DNA of 64,000 nucleotides. Origin: Bordetella genomosp. 4 (GTDB lineage Bacteria > Pseudomonadota > Gammaproteobacteria > Burkholderiales > Burkholderiaceae_B). Under the pieces are notes generated by a model. It ran no database searches. It was not told the origin of the DNA and worked only from the letters and a program-made list of their open reading frames with translations. The DNA is taken from assembly GCF_002261185.1 (NCBI RefSeq), contig NZ_NEVQ01000012.1, forward strand, positions 434,001 to 498,000, written 5' to 3'. Made by a program: the position numbers and the translations under genes. Shown piece after piece: positions 60,930 through 64,000 of the stretch; the first letter of the stretch is position 1; each line of letters opens with the position of its first letter.

Positions 60930-63900
60930 GTGAATCATATCTACAGGTCGATTTGGAACGAAGAAAGCCGCACTTTTGTTGCTGTCCCAGAGACAACAAA
61001 AGCTCGGGGCAAACGTAGTTCTGGTGCTCGCCTTTTGGCACGTGGTGCGTTGGCTGTTGCGATGGCCGGCGCGATGGGAGCCGCTCAGGCGGCAGTCACG
61101 ATTAATGACAGTACTGCGCCAGGCACTTGGGACGGCAATGAGATCGTGTTCTCCGATGGAACAGGTCGCATCGAGTTCAGTGGCGGCGGAACCGTAACGG
61201 GATTGACGGATGCCGGCCTCAGCGCATCGAGCTCGGACGCCGTATCTGGCCGACAGCTTTTCCAAACCAACGAACGCGTTGGTGCCGCCGAGACAGCTAT
61301 CACCGCTGCCCAAGGCAATATCGCGACATTGCAAAGTGACGTCAGTACTGCGCAAGGGAATATCACGACGCTGCAGAACGATGTCAGCACGGCGCAGGGC
61401 AATATCACGACGCTGCAAAGCGATGTCAGCACGGCACAGGGCAATATCACGACGCTGCAAAGCGATGTCAGCACGGCACAGGGCAATATCGCAACACTGC
61501 AGAGTCAAGTTGGTGATATCGGAACTTCCGTTACTACCGGCAGCGTCACCACTGATAGCCTGAATGTTGCCAACGGCGTCATCGTTGCCAACAGCAGCGG
61601 TGTCACCGTCGGGACCGACGTCGATATGGGCGGCAACAAGATTACTAATCTTGCTGACGGCACGATCAGCGCGACCAGCACCGATGCAGTCAGTGGTAAG
61701 CAAATCCACAACCTCTTCATCGAGCAAGGTGCGACTGGGGTTCGGTATTTCCACGCCAATTCGGCTGCACCCGATTCGCAGGCCATTGGCCAGGAATCGA
61801 TTGCGATCGGTCCCAACTCTCAAGCACGCGAAGACAACAGCTTCGCCGCTGGTGTAGGAGCAATTGCCGACGGCGAAAGCGCAATCGCCTTGGGTGACGG
61901 CGCTCAGGTTTCCAAACCCGCGAACAACGGTGATCCGACTGCCGCAATCGCCATTGGTAAGAACAGCGATAGCAGCGGTGTAGCAAGTACGGCGATAGGT
62001 CTGGAAGCGGCTGCCTCGGGCAGCAATGCCGTTGCGTTGGGAACTGGCGCGGTTGCCGCCGGCGCTAGCGGGCTGGCCTTGGGTAACGGCGCGGTAGCAG
62101 ATGCTGAGAATAATATCTCGATAGGCAGCGGTGCCGGACAAGGTACGGGACAACACCTGCCGGGCGACCGCTCACATAACATTGCCATCGGCACCGCGTC
62201 TGGTCAGAATGTCGCAGGCCAGTTCAACGTGGCAATGGGTGAAGGCGTCGGTAATAACGTAAACGGTGATGATAACGTTGCGTTCGGACGCAACTCCGGT
62301 GGATTAGAGGGCGACTCTAATGTCAGCATCGGCTTGAATGCGAATACGGGCGGCACATCGAACCGCTCGGTCAGCATTGGCCAAGACACGGAGGCGCAAA
62401 CCGAAGGCATTGCGATCGGTTATGCCGCCAGCGCCGGCAACACAGGTGTGGCAATTGGCCGTCAGGCCTCAGCATTGGGGACAGGAACCGCAATCGGGCC
62501 CAATGCTCATGCAGATAGCGGTTATGTCGCATTGGGACTGAATTCCTATGCCGCGCAGAGCGATGTTTCCGGTAATAGCCGGTTCACCAATCGAGCGTTT
62601 TCAGGCAGTGCGGTTTCTGTCGGTAGCAGCCAGCCAGGCGGCGAGTTTACGCGCCGTATCGTCAATGTCGAAGACGGCGCTAATGATACGGATGCAGTCA
62701 ACGTCCGTCAGTTGCAGCAAGCGGTTTCCGGCATTGATCTGAGCGATATTGATTTCGCCAACGGCGTCATCACCAATCTGCAGACGCAGATCGATCAGAA
62801 CATGCAGCACTATGTCAGCATCAATGATGGTGGCGTAGACAAGGGCAACAAGAACAACGATGGTGCCCAGGCTGCAGCCATTGATTCGATTGCTATCGGT
62901 CCCGACGCGACGACGAAGAACCAGGATTCGATCGCGATCGGGCATTTGGCAGGCGCAGAAGGCGATTCCGCAGTCGTGCTCGGCCATAACGTCAAGGGCT
63001 TGGGAACGAACTCGACCACAATCGGCAATTCGCAATCGGAAGCCCGCGATGAAAGCGGCATCGCCATCGGTACGAACGCTGTTAGCCGGGACGAGAACTC
63101 CATCGTTATCGGCCGCGATTCGTATAGCAACCGCCAGGCCAACGGGCCGTCTGTTGAAAACTCGATTGTGATCGGTACTGAATCCAGCTCGACGGCGGTA
63201 GAGGGTATTGTTGTCGGTAAAAATTCTGTTGTGAATGCCGCCCGCGGTATTGCTCAGGGTAGTGCTGCAACTGCTACGGCACAGAATGCCATGGCATTTG
63301 GTACGACTGCTAGTGCTGCTGGAGAAGATTCGCAGGCGAGTGGTACGGGAGCAAGTGCGTACGCATTGAATGGCATTGCAATGGGAACCAACGCAAGATC
63401 CGGTCAGGCTAACCCTGACGTTGAACTCGCGGACAGCAATCATGATTCGATAGCGATAGGAACTTCTTCGATCGCCGAGCGGGATAGCAGCGTCGCCCTG
63501 GGGCAAGAAGCTCTGGCGCTCGGTTCGAGATCGACCGCGATTGGCTATCAGGCTCAAGTTGACCCATCGGTCGAGGCGAGTGGAGAAGAGGGATCCGATG
63601 GCCTCGCAATCGGGTCATTTTCCCACTCCAGTGGTCCGAAGGCCGGGGCAATCGGACCTTATGCGAACTCGTCGGGTAACGGGAGCTATGCCATTGGCTA
63701 CATGTCGAATGCGACGGGCGATAGCGCCATAGCGCTTGGCGTGTCCGCGAACTCCATAAGCCAAAACGGTATTGCAATTGGTACAGTTTCCGATGCCTCG
63801 GGCGGTTCCGCCATCAGCATCGGCACAGAATCAGAAGCCTCTGGCGAATTCAGCATGACGGTGGGCGGTCGTGCGACGTCTTCGGGTGATTATTCATTGG

Positions 63901-64000
63901 CTGCCGGTTACGGTTCGAATGCTTTGGGATATGATTCACTCGCAATGGGTGTCCAGAGTACGACCAATGGCCTTAGGTCTACCGCAATAGGTCGCGGGGC
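60930..64000 (+). CDS. Trimeric autotransporter adhesin (YadA/Hia-like), 3' partial
   Basis: The frame is open from a GTG at 60930 to the window end (1023 codons visible). It starts with an extended signal peptide region, MNHIYRSIWNEESRTFVAVP, then a hydrophobic core ending AAQAA (about 55). Residues 127-193 are tandem 14-residue coiled-coil repeats (GNITTLQSDVSTAQ). Neck motifs follow (TSTDAVSGKQIHNLF near 250 and NDTDAVNVRQLQQAVSG near 590), with two long YadA-head regions of AIAIG/NSxA repeats. The C-terminal membrane anchor lies beyond the window. It is a surface adhesin that trimerises and inserts its own barrel. The ibr-like genes are directly upstream. Confidence 0.93.
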   Translation, partial: MNHIYRSIWNEESRTFVAVPETTKARGKRSSGARLLARGALAVAMAGAMGAAQAAVTINDSTAPGTWDGNEIVFSDGTGRIEFSGGGTVTGLTDAGLSASSSDAVSGRQLFQTNERVGAAETAITAAQGNIATLQSDVSTAQGNITTLQNDVSTAQGNITTLQSDVSTAQGNITTLQSDVSTAQGNIATLQSQVGDIGTSVTTGSVTTDSLNVANGVIVANSSGVTVGTDVDMGGNKITNLADGTISATSTDAVSGKQIHNLFIEQGATGVRYFHANSAAPDSQAIGQESIAIGPNSQAREDNSFAAGVGAIADGESAIALGDGAQVSKPANNGDPTAAIAIGKNSDSSGVASTAIGLEAAASGSNAVALGTGAVAAGASGLALGNGAVADAENNISIGSGAGQGTGQHLPGDRSHNIAIGTASGQNVAGQFNVAMGEGVGNNVNGDDNVAFGRNSGGLEGDSNVSIGLNANTGGTSNRSVSIGQDTEAQTEGIAIGYAASAGNTGVAIGRQASALGTGTAIGPNAHADSGYVALGLNSYAAQSDVSGNSRFTNRAFSGSAVSVGSSQPGGEFTRRIVNVEDGANDTDAVNVRQLQQAVSGIDLSDIDFANGVITNLQTQIDQNMQHYVSINDGGVDKGNKNNDGAQAAAIDSIAIGPDATTKNQDSIAIGHLAGAEGDSAVVLGHNVKGLGTNSTTIGNSQSEARDESGIAIGTNAVSRDENSIVIGRDSYSNRQANGPSVENSIVIGTESSSTAVEGIVVGKNSVVNAARGIAQGSAATATAQNAMAFGTTASAAGEDSQASGTGASAYALNGIAMGTNARSGQANPDVELADSNHDSIAIGTSSIAERDSSVALGQEALALGSRSTAIGYQAQVDPSVEASGEEGSDGLAIGSFSHSSGPKAGAIGPYANSSGNGSYAIGYMSNATGDSAIALGVSANSISQNGIAIGTVSDASGGSAISIGTESEASGEFSMTVGGRATSSGDYSLAAGYGSNALGYDSLAMGVQSTTNGLRSTAIGRG
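61308..61508 (+). repeat. 42-bp tandem repeats in the autotransporter gene
   Basis: Nearly five copies of a 42-bp unit (starting 61308, 61350, 61392, 61434, 61476) encode a 14-residue, two-heptad coiled-coil unit with core GNITTLQSDVSTAQ. The middle copies are almost identical. Copy number can change by slippage in frame. Confidence 0.9.

Noticed and set aside
61308-61508. CRISPR-like tandem array
   Set aside because: The 42-bp units are contiguous without spacers and encode a coiled coil in frame.
60885-62156. 423-codon open frame antisense to the autotransporter gene
   Set aside because: It mirrors the repeat structure of the adhesin; the forward frame has clear signal, neck and head motifs.

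Overview
The window looks like chromosome from a betaproteobacterium of the Alcaligenaceae (Bordetella/Achromobacter type). The basis is high GC, the protein flavour of guaB, guaA and leuA, a filamentous-haemagglutinin two-partner system, a trimeric autotransporter with an extended signal peptide, and long runs of genes coupled by ATGA overlaps. No tRNA, rRNA, CRISPR array, transposase or integrase was recognised. The species cannot be fixed from the sequence alone.

Layout. 1-4822: the end of a Tad/Flp pilus locus (secretin cut by the window edge, FHA-fused TadA ATPase, TadB, TadC, a small DUF192 protein). 4992-13906: a two-partner secretion system (FhaC-like TpsB, a 2212-residue TpsA, then an overlapping lipoprotein gene). 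13919-17733: methyltransferase, leuA with a structured leader, and a divergent AraC regulator. 17768-28249: a ten-gene minus-strand operon led by its own LysR regulator. It encodes a flavin monooxygenase, a complete peptide-type ABC importer, a thioesterase-like hydrolase and two carboxymuconolactone-decarboxylase-fold proteins. 28512-32697: small genes, then guaB and guaA with a terminator between them.

32842-42276 is a mosaic accessory stretch downstream of guaA. It holds LysR/SDR and HxlR/SDR pairs, at least three gene remnants, and the folate-independent methionine synthase pair mesX-mesD under a perfect MetR-type box. 42393-47940 is a MarR-centred block: a pyruvate dehydrogenase E1, a stand-alone E1 C-terminal paralogue, a glutathione S-transferase and an SMR exporter. 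Four copies of one palindrome serve the four transcription starts. 48338-52793 is an exported metallo-beta-lactamase-fold hydrolase followed by a Gld-type ABC transporter operon. 52870-58059 holds an EamA transporter, YggS, Rrf2 with a thioredoxin-reductase-like protein, a GST, and an ArsR/SRPBCC pair whose operator covers the arsR start codon.

58383-64000 is the most interesting part. An IbrA-like PAPS-reductase-family protein, a GNAT-like protein and an IbrB-like ParB-fold protein form an overlapping cassette directly upstream of a large trimeric autotransporter gene that runs off the window. IbrA and IbrB of E. coli were described as activators of eib genes, which themselves encode trimeric autotransporters, so the linkage suggests a conserved regulator-adhesin module, here with an added acetyltransferase-like member.
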